Part shown: piece after piece, positions 51,932-61,520 of the stretch
Layout: each line of letters starts with the position of its first letter
How positions within the stretch are numbered: position 1 is the first letter of the stretch
Source of the DNA: Streptomyces niveus
GTDB taxonomy: Bacteria; Actinomycetota; Actinomycetes; Streptomycetales; Streptomycetaceae
NCBI RefSeq assembly: GCF_002009175.1
Contig: NZ_CP018047.1
Coordinates: 4,588,001-4,652,000, forward strand
Length of the DNA: 64,000 nt
Reading direction: 5' to 3'
Translations under genes and position numbers: made by a program
The notes under the pieces: model-generated
Told to the model about the DNA's origin: nothing
Database searches by the model: none
What the model saw: the letters and a program-made list of their open reading frames with translations, nothing else

Positions 51932-53950
51932 TTGACGCACTCGGCGACCGAAAGCGCTCACCGTTCCGGCTCCCACCCGGACGGCTCTCATCCGGACGGC
52001 ACCCACCCACTGCGCATCCGGATCCTCGGGCCGATGGAGATCAGCGGTCAGGGAGGGGACCGTACGCCGTCCGCTCCGATGGCCCGGCGGCTGCTCGCGG
52101 CACTGCTGCTGCACGCCAACGAACAGGTACGGACCTCCACACTCATCGACGAACTCTGGGACGGCGAGCCGCCCAGGCTGGCCCGTAAGACCATCCAGAC
52201 CTACGTGTACCAGCTCCGCAAGGCACCGCACTCCGCGGGGGCGGGCGGTCCCGGGGAGCGGGTGGAGACCTGCCCGAACGGCTACCGGATCAGGCTCGCG
52301 CCCGACGAGCTGGACCTGTGGCAGTTCGAGCGGCATCTCGCGCGGGCGCGCGCCGACCTGGGCGACGGCGACCCCGAGAGCGCGGCCCGCACGCTGCGCC
52401 TCGGGCTCGCCCTCTGGCGCGGCGACGCGTTCGCCGACATCGAGACCGGCCCGGCGCTGGCCGCCCGTATCTCACAGCTCGCGGACACCCGCCTCGGCGC
52501 CCTGGAGCTGCGGGTCGAGGCCGATCTGCGGCTCGGCCGACACCACCGGCTGCTGGCCGAGCTGCGACAGCTCACCGCCGACCACCCGCTCAACGAGGAG
52601 TTCGCCGCCCAGCTCATGCTCGCGGCCTACCGGTCGGGCCAGCGCGGCACCGCGCTGGAGACCTTCGGACAGCTCCGCCGCGATCTGGTCCAGGAGTTGG
52701 GCATCGAGCCCTCGCACCGGCTCCAGCGGCTCCAGCGCGACGTGCTCAACGAAGCGCCGTCGCTCGAACTGGCGCCGGGCAGGCAGCCGGCCGTACGGGC
52801 TGCCGCCGCACCCGCCGCGGACGTCCGTCCCCGACGCGAGGTCATCGCCCAACTGCCTTCCGACACACCGGACTTCGTGGGCCGACGGGCGGAGCTGGCC
52901 CATATCGTCACGCACGCCCGGTCGGGCAGCGGATCTCTACTGACGGCCCCTCAGATCGTGACCGTCCTCGGCGGCGCCGGTTCGGGCAAGAGCACCGTGA
53001 CCGTCCGGGCCGCGCATCTGCTGCGTGAACACTTCACGGACGGGCAGTTCCACGTACGGCTCCACGACGAGAACGACCGGCCGACCGACCCCGCGGCGGC
53101 GCTGCGCTCCCTGCTGCGCGACATCGGTATGCGGATGGACGAACTGCCGGAGCAGATAGACGAGTTGGCACGCATCTTCCGGAGCTGGAGCGCGGACCGG
53201 AGTCTGCTGCTGGTGCTGGACGACGCGTTCGGCCCCGAACAGGTCGTCCCGCTGCTCCCCGGCGGTTCGCGGAGTGCGGTCCTGGTCACCTCGCGCGTAC
53301 GGCTGCCGGGCCTGCCCGGCGCGGCCAACGTCGAGCTGGGACCGATGGAGACGGACGACGCCGTCGAACTGCTCGCCTCGCTGGCCGGGGTGGACCGCAT
53401 CGGCGCGGACGTGGCCGCCGCCCGGCAGGTCGTACGCCTGGCCGGAAACCGCGCGCTCGGCGTACGGGCGGCGGGGGAGAAGCTGGCGGCCCGGCGGATG
53501 TGGTCCGTCACCGAACTCGCCGCCCGGCTGGCCCCGGAGCACCACCGGCTGGCTGAGCTGGGCAGCGGCTCGCTCGACGTCCGGGGGCGGATGGCGGGCG
53601 CGTGCGCCCGGCTCGCCACACCGGACAGCCAGGCGCTGGCCTGTCTGGCCCGCGCAGGGGAGATGCCGTTCGACATCCCCCGCGCGGCGCGGGCCCTGGC
53701 GATGGACACCTGGGCGGCCGAACTGCTGGTGGGCCGGCTCCTGGACCACCACGTCGTGGAGGTCGCCGAATCGGCGCCCGGCGCCGTGACGGTCTACCGC
53801 ATCCCCGAACTGATCCGGCTCGTCGCCCGGACACAGGCCCAGGCGCCGGACATGGCGGTCGCGGAGCTGCGGTTAATGTCGGGGACGCCGTCGCGGGCGG
53901 GGCAGTCACCCGTGCCGTGCTTCACATCGGTCCTGACACCGGCCGGGTGA
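51932..53950 (+). CDS. SARP/AfsR-type regulator with NB-ARC domain; contains a TTA codon
   Basis: About 672 residues from TTG 51932 (a longer frame starts at GTG 51758). An OmpR-like winged helix (LRIRILGPMEISGQGG to TIQTYVYQLRKA) is followed by the bacterial transcriptional activation domain (LDLWQFERHLARARADLGDG to GTALETFGQLRRDLVQELGI). Then comes an NB-ARC ATPase with P-loop VTVLGGAGSGKSTVTV and Walker B LLLVLDDAFG. There is no TPR region, so it is shorter than AfsR. A TTA leucine codon lies at 53873-53875, so translation should depend on the bldA tRNA. It probably activates the biosynthetic genes to its right. A 10-bp hairpin follows the stop. Confidence 0.92.
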   Translation: MTHSATESAHRSGSHPDGSHPDGTHPLRIRILGPMEISGQGGDRTPSAPMARRLLAALLLHANEQVRTSTLIDELWDGEPPRLARKTIQTYVYQLRKAPHSAGAGGPGERVETCPNGYRIRLAPDELDLWQFERHLARARADLGDGDPESAARTLRLGLALWRGDAFADIETGPALAARISQLADTRLGALELRVEADLRLGRHHRLLAELRQLTADHPLNEEFAAQLMLAAYRSGQRGTALETFGQLRRDLVQELGIEPSHRLQRLQRDVLNEAPSLELAPGRQPAVRAAAAPAADVRPRREVIAQLPSDTPDFVGRRAELAHIVTHARSGSGSLLTAPQIVTVLGGAGSGKSTVTVRAAHLLREHFTDGQFHVRLHDENDRPTDPAAALRSLLRDIGMRMDELPEQIDELARIFRSWSADRSLLLVLDDAFGPEQVVPLLPGGSRSAVLVTSRVRLPGLPGAANVELGPMETDDAVELLASLAGVDRIGADVAAARQVVRLAGNRALGVRAAGEKLAARRMWSVTELAARLAPEHHRLAELGSGSLDVRGRMAGACARLATPDSQALACLARAGEMPFDIPRAARALAMDTWAAELLVGRLLDHHVVEVAESAPGAVTVYRIPELIRLVARTQAQAPDMAVAELRLMSGTPSRAGQSPVPCFTSVLTPAG

Positions 53951-53953
53951 GAC

Positions 53954-53982
53954 CGCTCCCGTCCGGTTCTGCGACGGGAGCG
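53954..53982 (+). terminator. Hairpin after the SARP gene
   Basis: A perfect 10-bp stem CGCTCCCGTC/GACGGGAGCG with a nine-base loop starts three bases after the SARP stop, between convergent genes. No long T-run follows, as is usual in high-GC actinomycetes. Confidence 0.7.
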
Positions 53983-54004
53983 AGTTCCGGGCCGCGCGAC
54001 TCGT

Positions 54005-54048
54005 CGGCCGCACCCTCCCGCGTCGCCGGCCGCACCCTCCCGCGTCGC
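54005..54048. repeat. 22-bp perfect tandem duplication
   Basis: Two identical head-to-tail units of CGGCCGCACCCTCCCGCGTC followed by GC, between the SARP and MMPL genes. Probably a slippage product. No role is seen. Confidence 0.85.
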
Positions 54049-54166
54049 CGGGCGAGCCTGACAGGCCCGCCCGGCGACCGGGGACGCCGGCCGACGAGTC
54101 GCCGGGACCGGTCGAGATGACCGGTCACCGGCGGTGGACACCGGGTGTCGGCGCCGGTGAATGTCC

Positions 54167-56431
54167 TCAGTGCACGCTCTCGCGCGTCGGCTTCCCGTCA
54201 GGCCTGCCCGGCGATCCCGGCGTACCCGACGGCTCGTCCGGTGCCTCGCGGAGGCCGAAGCGGCGGTGGAAGCGGGCCAGCGGTCCCGGCGCCCACCAGT
54301 TGGCGCGCCCCGCGAGGCGCATGAACGCGGGCACCAGCGCGCCGCGTACGAGCGTCGCGTCCATCAGGACCGCGACCGCCAGGCCCAGGCCGATGGCCTT
54401 GAGGTACGAGATCCCCGACAGGACGAAGCCCAGCCACACGATGGCGATCAGTCCCGCCGCGGCGGTCACCATCGCGCCGGTGCGCTCCAGCCCGCGCGCC
54501 ACCGCGAGTTGGTTGTCGCCCGAGCGGTCCCACTCCTCCTTGATACGGGAGAGCAGGAAGACCTCGTAGTCCATCGACATGCCGAACGCGATGCAGAACA
54601 GCAGCACCGGCACGGTCCAGGTGATCGTGTCGGTGACCGTGAACTCGCCGACGAATCCCTCCAGATGACCGTCCTGGAAGCCCCACACCAGCACACCGAA
54701 CGTGGCGCTGAGACTGAGGCAGTTGAGGACGAGCGCCTTCAACGGCAGTACCAGGGACCCGGTGAACAGGAACAGCAGGACGAACGTCGTGACGCCGATG
54801 ATCGTGAGTGCCAGCGGCAGCCGGTCGTACATGGAGTCCAGCGAGTCCACCAACTCGGCGGCCGGGCCGCCGACCTGGACGTCGTACGGTGCCTCCGTCG
54901 ACCGGATGTCCTCGACCAGGCGCTCGCCCTCCTCGCTCAGCGACTCGCTCTTGGGGATCACCGAGAGGTACGTGCTGCTGTCCGCGCTGAACCGGTCGGA
55001 GCCCGGTCCGGGCGGGGCGACCTGCTCGCCGGCCGCGAACGAACCGGCCTCGCTGTCGACCCGCGCCACATTGCCGAGCGTGGAGAGCTTCTGTGCGTAC
55101 GTGTCGATCGAACGCTCCCCGGTCGGCGGGGTGTCGTTCAGGACGACGTTCAGCGCCTGCGACTCCTGCGCGCTGAAGTCCTCGCGCACGATGTCGCTGA
55201 TCTGCCGCGACTGGGTGTCGGCCGGCAGTACGCGGTCGTCGGCGAGACTCATGTGCAGGTTCAGGAACGGCGAGCCGAGGAAGAGCAGCAGACCGATCAC
55301 GGCGACCGCGACCGGGATCGGGAAGCGCATCACGGTCGTCGCGAGGCGGTACCAGAAGCGCTCCGCCTCCGGCTTCGGGGGCTTCTCCTCCTTGCCGCGG
55401 TTCAGGACGCGGATACGGCCCTTGTCGATCCGCGGGCCGAGCGCCTTCAGCAGCGCGGGCAGGAAGGTGATGGAGACGATCGCCGCCAGCAGGGCGGTCG
55501 GGATGCCCGCGTACGCGAAGGACCGCAGGAAGTAGAACGGGAAGACCAGCAGGCCGGCGAGCGCGAGCGCGACCGTCACCGCGGAGAACAGGACGGTACG
55601 GCCCGCGGTGCGCAGCGCGGTCGCGATGGCCGTGTCCGTATCCGCGCCGCCCCGCAACTCCTCCCTGTAGCGCTTGAGGAGGATGAGTCCGTAGTCGATC
55701 GCCAGGCCGAGTCCGAGGCCGGTCGCGACGTTGGTGGCCAGCACCGAGACATCGGTGAACAGCGTGAGGATACGGAGCGTCAGAAGTACGGACACGATGG
55801 TCAGTCCGGCGACCATCAGCGGCACCAGCGCGGCGACCACACCGCGGAAGACGAACAGCATCACGACCAGCAGGACCGGGAAGGTGACCATCTCGATCAG
55901 GAGGAGGTCGTCCTGGGTGGTGTCCGTGATCTCCTTGTTGGCGACCGCGACGCCGCCCACGCGGGTGTCGAGGCCCTCCACCTTGGTGTCGTACTCCGGC
56001 TGGATCCGCTCCAGCGTCTTCTGCACCTGGTCCTCGTCGCCGGTGATCCGTACGAGGATCAGGGCGCTGTTCCCGCCCTCGCCGCGCAGAGCCGGGGCCT
56101 TGCCCAACGTCCAGTAGGACAGGGCCTGTTCGACACCCTTCTCGGAGCCGATGCGCTCGGTGAGCCGCTCACCCGCCGCGCCCACGGCCGGATCGTCGAC
56201 GCCGCGCTTGTCCGAGACCAGCAGGGTCAGATTGGGGGCACCCGAGCCGAACCGTCCGTCCAGGACCTCGGCCGTCCGCGCGGATTCGGTCGAACTGTCG
56301 GTGAATCCACCGGCGGAGAGAGTCGATATCACGCCACCGCCCAGCGCTCCCGCGAGCACGAGGAGCACACCGGAGAGATAGAGGACCAGCCTGCTGCGGT
56401 GTGTGGTGAATCTGGCCAGTGAGGCGAACAT
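54167..56431 (-). CDS. MMPL-family RND exporter
   Basis: 754 residues. One N-terminal helix (LVLYLSGVLLVLAGALGGGV), a large extracytoplasmic loop, a five-helix bundle including LATNVATGLGLGLAIDYGLI (the proton-relay helix of MMPL proteins, with Asp-Tyr), then the second loop and helix bundle with the matching CIAFGMSMDYEVFLLSRIKE. The duplicated architecture is complete. MMPL exporters move lipophilic metabolites or lipids across the membrane by proton motive force. It is divergent from the oxidoreductase at 56891 and likely exports the product of that locus. Confidence 0.93.
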   Translation of the reverse strand: MFASLARFTTHRSRLVLYLSGVLLVLAGALGGGVISTLSAGGFTDSSTESARTAEVLDGRFGSGAPNLTLLVSDKRGVDDPAVGAAGERLTERIGSEKGVEQALSYWTLGKAPALRGEGGNSALILVRITGDEDQVQKTLERIQPEYDTKVEGLDTRVGGVAVANKEITDTTQDDLLLIEMVTFPVLLVVMLFVFRGVVAALVPLMVAGLTIVSVLLTLRILTLFTDVSVLATNVATGLGLGLAIDYGLILLKRYREELRGGADTDTAIATALRTAGRTVLFSAVTVALALAGLLVFPFYFLRSFAYAGIPTALLAAIVSITFLPALLKALGPRIDKGRIRVLNRGKEEKPPKPEAERFWYRLATTVMRFPIPVAVAVIGLLLFLGSPFLNLHMSLADDRVLPADTQSRQISDIVREDFSAQESQALNVVLNDTPPTGERSIDTYAQKLSTLGNVARVDSEAGSFAAGEQVAPPGPGSDRFSADSSTYLSVIPKSESLSEEGERLVEDIRSTEAPYDVQVGGPAAELVDSLDSMYDRLPLALTIIGVTTFVLLFLFTGSLVLPLKALVLNCLSLSATFGVLVWGFQDGHLEGFVGEFTVTDTITWTVPVLLFCIAFGMSMDYEVFLLSRIKEEWDRSGDNQLAVARGLERTGAMVTAAAGLIAIVWLGFVLSGISYLKAIGLGLAVAVLMDATLVRGALVPAFMRLAGRANWWAPGPLARFHRRFGLREAPDEPSGTPGSPGRPDGKPTRESVH

Positions 56432-56890
56432 TCAGCAACCTTTCGAGGGGGAACGCCGTTTCTGGGGGCGGCGTGTCGATCCCGTTCACACGATCAAGGT
56501 AGGGAGCGCGCGAGCCCACTGGCAATGACAACCCCCCGCGCGGCGCGCCCGGTTGAGCGTCCGCGTCGGGTGCGGTGGGCCGGGTCGGGCCCTTCGTACC
56601 CGGACGTACTCGGACCCTCGTGCCCAGCCCCTCGTACCCCCGCGCACGGCCCCGCGCGCACGGCCCGGTCGGGGCCACCGGCGGGTGGCCGGGGCGGTGG
56701 GGACGACGGTTGGGCAGCATGCTCCCCGACTACGGTCCACCAGCGCGTGAATGCGCACAATGACAGGTGTATGCGGGTCATTTCCTGGATGACTGCTATA
56801 TCTAACAGCCGCTTCACCCTCCTAAATTGCGGCGAGAACAGGCGACAACAGTCGAGGGCAATCCGAGACATTCCCTGGAGGGTAAAGCGA
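56432..56890. other. Divergent promoter region between MMPL and biosynthetic genes
   Basis: 459 bases. Four TCGTACC-like words (56594, 56604, 56618, 56632) form an irregular direct-repeat array that might be a SARP site, although the spacing is not the usual 11 or 22. The AT-rich stretch 56760-56830 (GGATGACTGCTATATCTAAC) is a likely -10 region for the rightward operon. GGAGGG at 56877 is the ribosome-binding site of the next gene. Confidence 0.45.
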
Positions 56891-58255
56891 ATGAGCCAGC
56901 GTGAGAGGACCGCTGTCATCGGCGGAGGGATGGCAGGCTGCGCCGCCGCCAAAGAGTTGATCAAGGCGGGCCGCGAGGTTGTCATTTTCGAGGCGGCCGC
57001 CGGACTCGGCGGTCGGGCTCGCTCGTGGCACCGTTCGGAGATCGAGCCCTCCGTCGGCATCAACCTCTGGTTCACCAGCTTTTACAAGCTGATGTTCGAG
57101 CGAATTCGTGAGTACGGTCTCGAGGACCAGCTCGTGGAGATGTCCAACAACGTCATCGTCGTGGACAAGGGCGTGCCCGCCGAGCTGCTCTCCGACTCGC
57201 TGCGCAGCCTGCTCACGTACAAGCACGTCGGCCTCAAGGACCGGATCGGCTTCCTGACCGGGACGATGAAGGAGACGCTCAAGCGCAAGCAGCTCGACAT
57301 CTTCGACCCGGTCAAGCTCGCGCCGTTCGACGACGGCACGACCGCGGCCGAGTACGCCCGCAAGAGCCTGTCGCAGCGCGGCTTCGACAACCTGCTGCGG
57401 CCGGAGATCGAGTCGTTCTGGCTGTGGCGCTGCGAGGACATCTCCGCGGCGCACGTACGGGCGATGCAGGCGCAGGTGGCCGGGGCGAAGTTCTACGTGT
57501 TCCGCAACGGCATGGAGGTCATCGCCGAGCGCAACGCCGAAGGCGCGGACATCCGGCTCGAACACGAGGTCACCGACCTTCAGGTCACGGACGGCCGGGT
57601 GCACATCACCGCGCGGTCGGGGGACGGCGAGAGCCACGCCGAGGTCTTCGACGACGTCGTGGTCGCCACGACCGCGCCGGTCGCCGCCAAGCTGACGGCC
57701 GCGCTGCCGAACGACATCGTGGGCCGCGACACCCGTGAGTTCCTGGAGACCCAGGTGTACGAGCCCGCGCTGTCGGTCTCGTACCTGGTCGACTTCAGCA
57801 GCATGCCGTCCGAGGCGCACATCGTCGCGGCGGGCGCGGACGACCCGCCGGTCAAGACGATCATCACCTTCCCGCGCAAGGTCAAGGACGAGCAGGGGCG
57901 TTCGGTCGACAAGCACCTCGCGTTCGTCTACCCGGGCCGCGCCGAGACGCGCCGGCTGCTGGCGCTGTCGCCGGAGGAGCAGTACGCGGAGACGACCCGG
58001 CTGGTCACCCAGCTGTGGCCGGACTTCCCGGTCGACGACGCGGAGCCGTTCGAGATCGCCGTACGCCCGCACGCGATGCCGCTGCCCGCGCCCGGCCGCT
58101 ACCGGATGTCGGCGCGCGTCATCGGTCTCCAGCACGCGCCGGTGGTCTTCGCCGGCGACTACTTCACCGCGCCGATCTCGGAGGCGGCGATGCTCTCGGG
58201 CATCCGGGCCGCCGAGAAGCTGACGACGGCCGGAAAGCTGACGACGGCCGGCTGA
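56891..58255 (+). CDS. FAD-dependent amine-oxidase/PPO-like oxidoreductase 1
   Basis: 454 residues from ATG 56891 (GGAGGG ideally spaced). The FAD-binding Rossmann motif AVIGGGMAGCAAAKELIKAG with GG-motif GLGGRARSW is at residues 8-50. The C-terminal flavin-contact block PVVFAGDYFTAPISEAAMLS is intact. These are the hallmarks of the protoporphyrinogen/phytoene/monoamine oxidase superfamily. The last 15 residues contain a direct duplication (KLTTAGKLTTAG). It is the first gene of a rightward operon with a prenyltransferase and an adenylate-forming enzyme, so a desaturation or oxidation of a prenylated intermediate is likely. Confidence 0.9.
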   Translation: MSQRERTAVIGGGMAGCAAAKELIKAGREVVIFEAAAGLGGRARSWHRSEIEPSVGINLWFTSFYKLMFERIREYGLEDQLVEMSNNVIVVDKGVPAELLSDSLRSLLTYKHVGLKDRIGFLTGTMKETLKRKQLDIFDPVKLAPFDDGTTAAEYARKSLSQRGFDNLLRPEIESFWLWRCEDISAAHVRAMQAQVAGAKFYVFRNGMEVIAERNAEGADIRLEHEVTDLQVTDGRVHITARSGDGESHAEVFDDVVVATTAPVAAKLTAALPNDIVGRDTREFLETQVYEPALSVSYLVDFSSMPSEAHIVAAGADDPPVKTIITFPRKVKDEQGRSVDKHLAFVYPGRAETRRLLALSPEEQYAETTRLVTQLWPDFPVDDAEPFEIAVRPHAMPLPAPGRYRMSARVIGLQHAPVVFAGDYFTAPISEAAMLSGIRAAEKLTTAGKLTTAG

Positions 58256-58292
58256 GCCGGGCCGCGGAGAGCAGGAGAGCAGGGGAGAAGAC

Positions 58293-59816
58293 ATGAATGC
58301 GTTCACTCCCGCCTCCGGCGGCGCCGGGGCCGGAGGCCGCCGGTCCGGTGGCGGCGTCGACACGGCGACGGGTACGCCGTCCGTCCCGGCGGAAGCGGGT
58401 GCGGCCGGCTCGTCCCGCGCGGGGACCGACGGCGTACGACGCGGTTCGGCCGGTGCTCCGGTGGACGGAGGTGCGGCGGGTGCCGTCGCGAGCCGTTCCG
58501 CCTCCGGCGCGGATACGGGCGTCGGCACCGCTCCCGGTGTGGACACGGGCGGTCGGGCCGCCGGCCGCGTGGCCGGAACTGGTGACGGCTCTGCCGTCGA
58601 GAACGCTTCCCGCGCGGGTTCGGCCGGTGGCGCCCGGACCGGCGTCGGTGGCCGTTCGGCCACCGACGGGGCCGGTGCTCCGGCGGGTGCCGTGGCGAGC
58701 CGTTCCGCCTCCGGCGCGGATACGGGCGTTTCGGCCGCGGGCCGTGCGTCCGGTGCCGGTGACGGCGGCGCCGTCGCGAACGCTTCCCGCCGGGCCACAG
58801 ACGGCGTACGGCCCGCCGGGCGGGACGGGGTCGCCACCGTGTCCCCGGCGGGCACCGACGGCGCGGGGACCGGCGTTCCCGCCTCCGGGGCCCGAGGCCG
58901 GTTCGTTGCGTACGCGCGGCTCGCGAAGTTCGAGTTCGTGCTCGACTACTACCTCAGCATGCTCGTGCTGTGGACCGCGCTCGCCGGCAGTGTGCGGTTC
59001 GCGGGTGACACGTGGACGACCCTGCTGCTCTTCCTCCTCGGAGAGATCGGCGTCATCTCCGCCGTCATGGCCCTCGATGACGTCAACGGCATCAAGGACG
59101 GCAGCGACCGCGCCAACTACCTCGGCACCGGTGGCACTCCGCTGCGTCCCCTGGAGCGCAAGCCCCTGCTCACCGGGGCGCTGACGGTCCCTCAGGCCAC
59201 CCGGTTCGGGTATCTGAGTCTGCTCTGGGGCACCGTCTTCTGGACCGCCTCGGCGTTCGCCGCCCCCGAGCGGCCCCTCTGGGCGCTCGTCGTCACCGGG
59301 CTGGTCCTGTTCGCCGGATTCCAGTACTCCTGGGGTCTCAAGCTCAGTTACCGGGGTCTCGGCGAAGTCCTCATCATGGGCTGCCCGTTGGTCATCGTCG
59401 TCGCTCCCTACGGCTTCGTGACCGGCCATCTGCCCGCCATCGTGCTCGTGCAGGCGGTGCTGTTCGGCCTCTGGCAGATCCTGGTGTCCTGCTACTCCAA
59501 CACCAAGGACATCAGCGGGGACGCGGCCGTCGGCCGCAGCACGGTCGCGGTTCACACATCGGCGCGCGGCAACCTGGTCTTCATCGGCGCGCTGTCCGCC
59601 GTCGACCTGCTGCTGACCGTCGGGGCATCGGCCGTGGGCTGGGCGCCGTGGTGGTTCTTCGCCGCCCTGCTGCCCGAAATGGCGCTGCGGCTGCGCCAGT
59701 TCACCTCCTTCAGCCGTAACGGAGACGCACTGCTGGCACGCAGGCGAGGAGTGGTGGCGTTCCGGACGGGCGTCGCCGGCATCGTCCTGGCCAACCTCAT
59801 CCACTTCGCGAGCTGA
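58293..59816 (+). CDS. UbiA-family prenyltransferase with a 200-residue disordered N-terminus
   Basis: 507 residues. Residues about 205-507 are a UbiA-type membrane prenyltransferase: first Asp-rich motif VMALDDVNGIKDGSDRAN, second motif SNTKDISGDAAVG and around eight hydrophobic helices. It should attach a prenyl diphosphate to an acceptor in the membrane. The first 200 residues are Ala/Gly/Ser/Val/Arg-rich with an internal duplication (GAVASRSASGADTGV occurs twice). The start at ATG 58293 is supported by AGGGGAGAAG seven bases upstream. An internal start near residue 200 cannot be excluded. It is 37 bases after oxidoreductase 1. Confidence 0.88.
   Translation: MNAFTPASGGAGAGGRRSGGGVDTATGTPSVPAEAGAAGSSRAGTDGVRRGSAGAPVDGGAAGAVASRSASGADTGVGTAPGVDTGGRAAGRVAGTGDGSAVENASRAGSAGGARTGVGGRSATDGAGAPAGAVASRSASGADTGVSAAGRASGAGDGGAVANASRRATDGVRPAGRDGVATVSPAGTDGAGTGVPASGARGRFVAYARLAKFEFVLDYYLSMLVLWTALAGSVRFAGDTWTTLLLFLLGEIGVISAVMALDDVNGIKDGSDRANYLGTGGTPLRPLERKPLLTGALTVPQATRFGYLSLLWGTVFWTASAFAAPERPLWALVVTGLVLFAGFQYSWGLKLSYRGLGEVLIMGCPLVIVVAPYGFVTGHLPAIVLVQAVLFGLWQILVSCYSNTKDISGDAAVGRSTVAVHTSARGNLVFIGALSAVDLLLTVGASAVGWAPWWFFAALLPEMALRLRQFTSFSRNGDALLARRRGVVAFRTGVAGIVLANLIHFAS
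58474..58729. repeat. 49-bp direct repeat inside the UbiA N-terminus
   Basis: 58474-58522 and 58681-58729 differ at one base (C/G) and are 207 bases (69 codons) apart, so the frame is kept. The neighbouring sequence is also partly duplicated. This explains the repeated peptide in the disordered extension. Confidence 0.85.
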
Positions 59817-59872
59817 GGGGCGACGGCCGCGGCCCGAGCCGGCGGCCCGAACTCCGGACAGGACAAACGGAC

Positions 59873-61477
59873 ATGGGTAACAAGAACAAACCGACCGGAC
59901 TCGGTCTGCTCTTCGACGAACACGCGCAGGCGGGCCGCAGCACCCGCTTCCATCTGAGCCGGCCCTTCGACATAGCCCCCGGTGCGGGCTCCGAGTTCAG
60001 CGTGGCCGGGCTCGCCGAGCTCGTACAGGAGACATCCGGCCTGCTGTACGAGGCGGGGGCGCGGCCCGGCGACCGGGTCGCGATCGCCAAGGACAACCAC
60101 TGGGACTATCTGCTCCTCGCCTGCGCCGCCTCGCGCTTCGGCGCCCTCCCGGTCCTGATCGCGGGCGGCCTCCCGGCGCAGACGCTCGGCACCGTACTGA
60201 AGCGCGCCGACGCGCAGTTGTTCGTCACCACCGCCGACATCCTCCGCTCGGCCGACGAGCAGGGCGTGGACCTGAAGTCCCTCGTCCCGCGCACGGTGAC
60301 CGTCGGCGCCGCCCTGCCCGGCACGGTGGCGCTGGACGACCTGCGCGGGGCGCGTACCCCGAAGGTCTTCACCACGGCCAGTTTCGAGCCGATGGTCGCC
60401 ACCCACACCTCCGGCACCACCGGGGTGCCGAAGCTCGTCGTGCACTCCGTCGACACCGTGCTCGGCCACCTCGGCCGTACGGAGTCGCTGCGCTTCCCGA
60501 TCGTGGCGATGAAGCGCTCGGACACGGTGGCCACCGCCACCCCCTTCAACCACATGCGCATGATCACCTGGAGCACCGGCACGCTGAAGCTGGAGCCGAA
60601 GGACGCGCTGCTGCTCGCCGACGCCCGTCCGGCCACCGCCGAGCGGATGTTCGCGCAGCGGAAGCCGACGTATCTGGAGGCGCTGCCCGCCACGTACATC
60701 GGCTGGCAGGAACTGGCCGGGAAGCGGCCGGAGTTGTACGGGGACGTACGGCTCTACGTGAGCACGTTCGACGCGATCCACCCGCCCACCGTCCGCCGGT
60801 TCCTGCACGCCAGCAAGCGCCGCTTCCCGGCCTGGCTCCAGGGCTGGGGCCAGTCGGAGACCGGCCCCATGACCTTCCGCCTGCTGACCCGCAGGGCGCT
60901 GGCGGCCAAGGGGGACCGGCACCCCACGACGCGCGACGTCGGCCGTCCCATCCCCGGCTTCACCGGGATGAAGGTGGTGGACCCGGCGACGATGAAGCCG
61001 GTCCCCAACGGCAAGCCCGGCGTGCTGCTCACCCGCACCGACGGGCGCTGCATCGGCTACCTCGGCGAGCAGCGGCGCTGGCAGGACAAGGCGCGCGGCA
61101 AGTGGTGGAACACCGGTGACTACGGCCTGCGGACCGCCGCGGGCGCCTTCCGGCTGCTGGACCGTGAAGTGGACGTGATTCCCGGAATGAGCTGCATCGA
61201 GCTGGAGGACGTACTGGCGGACCGGCTGCCGCAGTTGCTGGAGGCCGCGGTGATCGGCATTCCGGGCCAGCTCCCGCTGCCCGTCGTCTCCACGCAGGAC
61301 GGCACGCTGGACGAGGCGGAGTGGAAGCGGGCGACCGCGGACCTGCCGGCGCTGGGGGCGCCGCGGGTGCTGCCGCTGGAGGAGATCCCGCGTACGAGCA
61401 CGGGCAAGGTCCGCCGTGTCGAACTGCGCGAGCGTCTGCTGGGCGAGGAGACGTACGGCACGGGGCGCTGGACGTAA
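59873..61477 (+). CDS. ANL-superfamily adenylate-forming enzyme
   Basis: 534 residues. The phosphate-binding A3 motif is THTSGTTGVPKLVVHS and the A5-like region is GWGQSETGPM. The A7 Asp is in WWNTGDYGLRT, the A8 hinge is LLDREVDVIPGM, and the catalytic Lys region is RTSTGKVRRVEL. All core residues of acyl/aryl-CoA ligases are present. It activates a carboxylate as acyl-AMP and usually transfers it to CoA or a carrier. In this operon it should activate an aromatic or fatty acid acceptor; the exact substrate is not readable. It follows the UbiA gene by 56 bases. Confidence 0.92.
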   Translation: MGNKNKPTGLGLLFDEHAQAGRSTRFHLSRPFDIAPGAGSEFSVAGLAELVQETSGLLYEAGARPGDRVAIAKDNHWDYLLLACAASRFGALPVLIAGGLPAQTLGTVLKRADAQLFVTTADILRSADEQGVDLKSLVPRTVTVGAALPGTVALDDLRGARTPKVFTTASFEPMVATHTSGTTGVPKLVVHSVDTVLGHLGRTESLRFPIVAMKRSDTVATATPFNHMRMITWSTGTLKLEPKDALLLADARPATAERMFAQRKPTYLEALPATYIGWQELAGKRPELYGDVRLYVSTFDAIHPPTVRRFLHASKRRFPAWLQGWGQSETGPMTFRLLTRRALAAKGDRHPTTRDVGRPIPGFTGMKVVDPATMKPVPNGKPGVLLTRTDGRCIGYLGEQRRWQDKARGKWWNTGDYGLRTAAGAFRLLDREVDVIPGMSCIELEDVLADRLPQLLEAAVIGIPGQLPLPVVSTQDGTLDEAEWKRATADLPALGAPRVLPLEEIPRTSTGKVRRVELRERLLGEETYGTGRWT

Positions 61478-61520
61478 TCGGGGGGCGCCGGGCGGGCGGC
61501 GAGAGCGGCCCGTCCGGCGG

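Noticed and set aside
54161..56422. 753-codon plus-strand frame opposite the MMPL gene
   Set aside because: Pure shadow of the MMPL coding strand (Arg/Gln/Asp-rich, no hydrophobic core).
56594..56638. SARP binding array of TCGTACC-like heptamers
   Set aside because: Spacing is 10 then 14 and 14 bases rather than 11 or 22, so it is mentioned only as a possibility in the intergenic entry.
58164..59804. Long minus-strand frame opposite the UbiA gene
   Set aside because: The translation is repetitive and hydrophilic; the plus strand carries intact UbiA motifs and a good ribosome-binding site.
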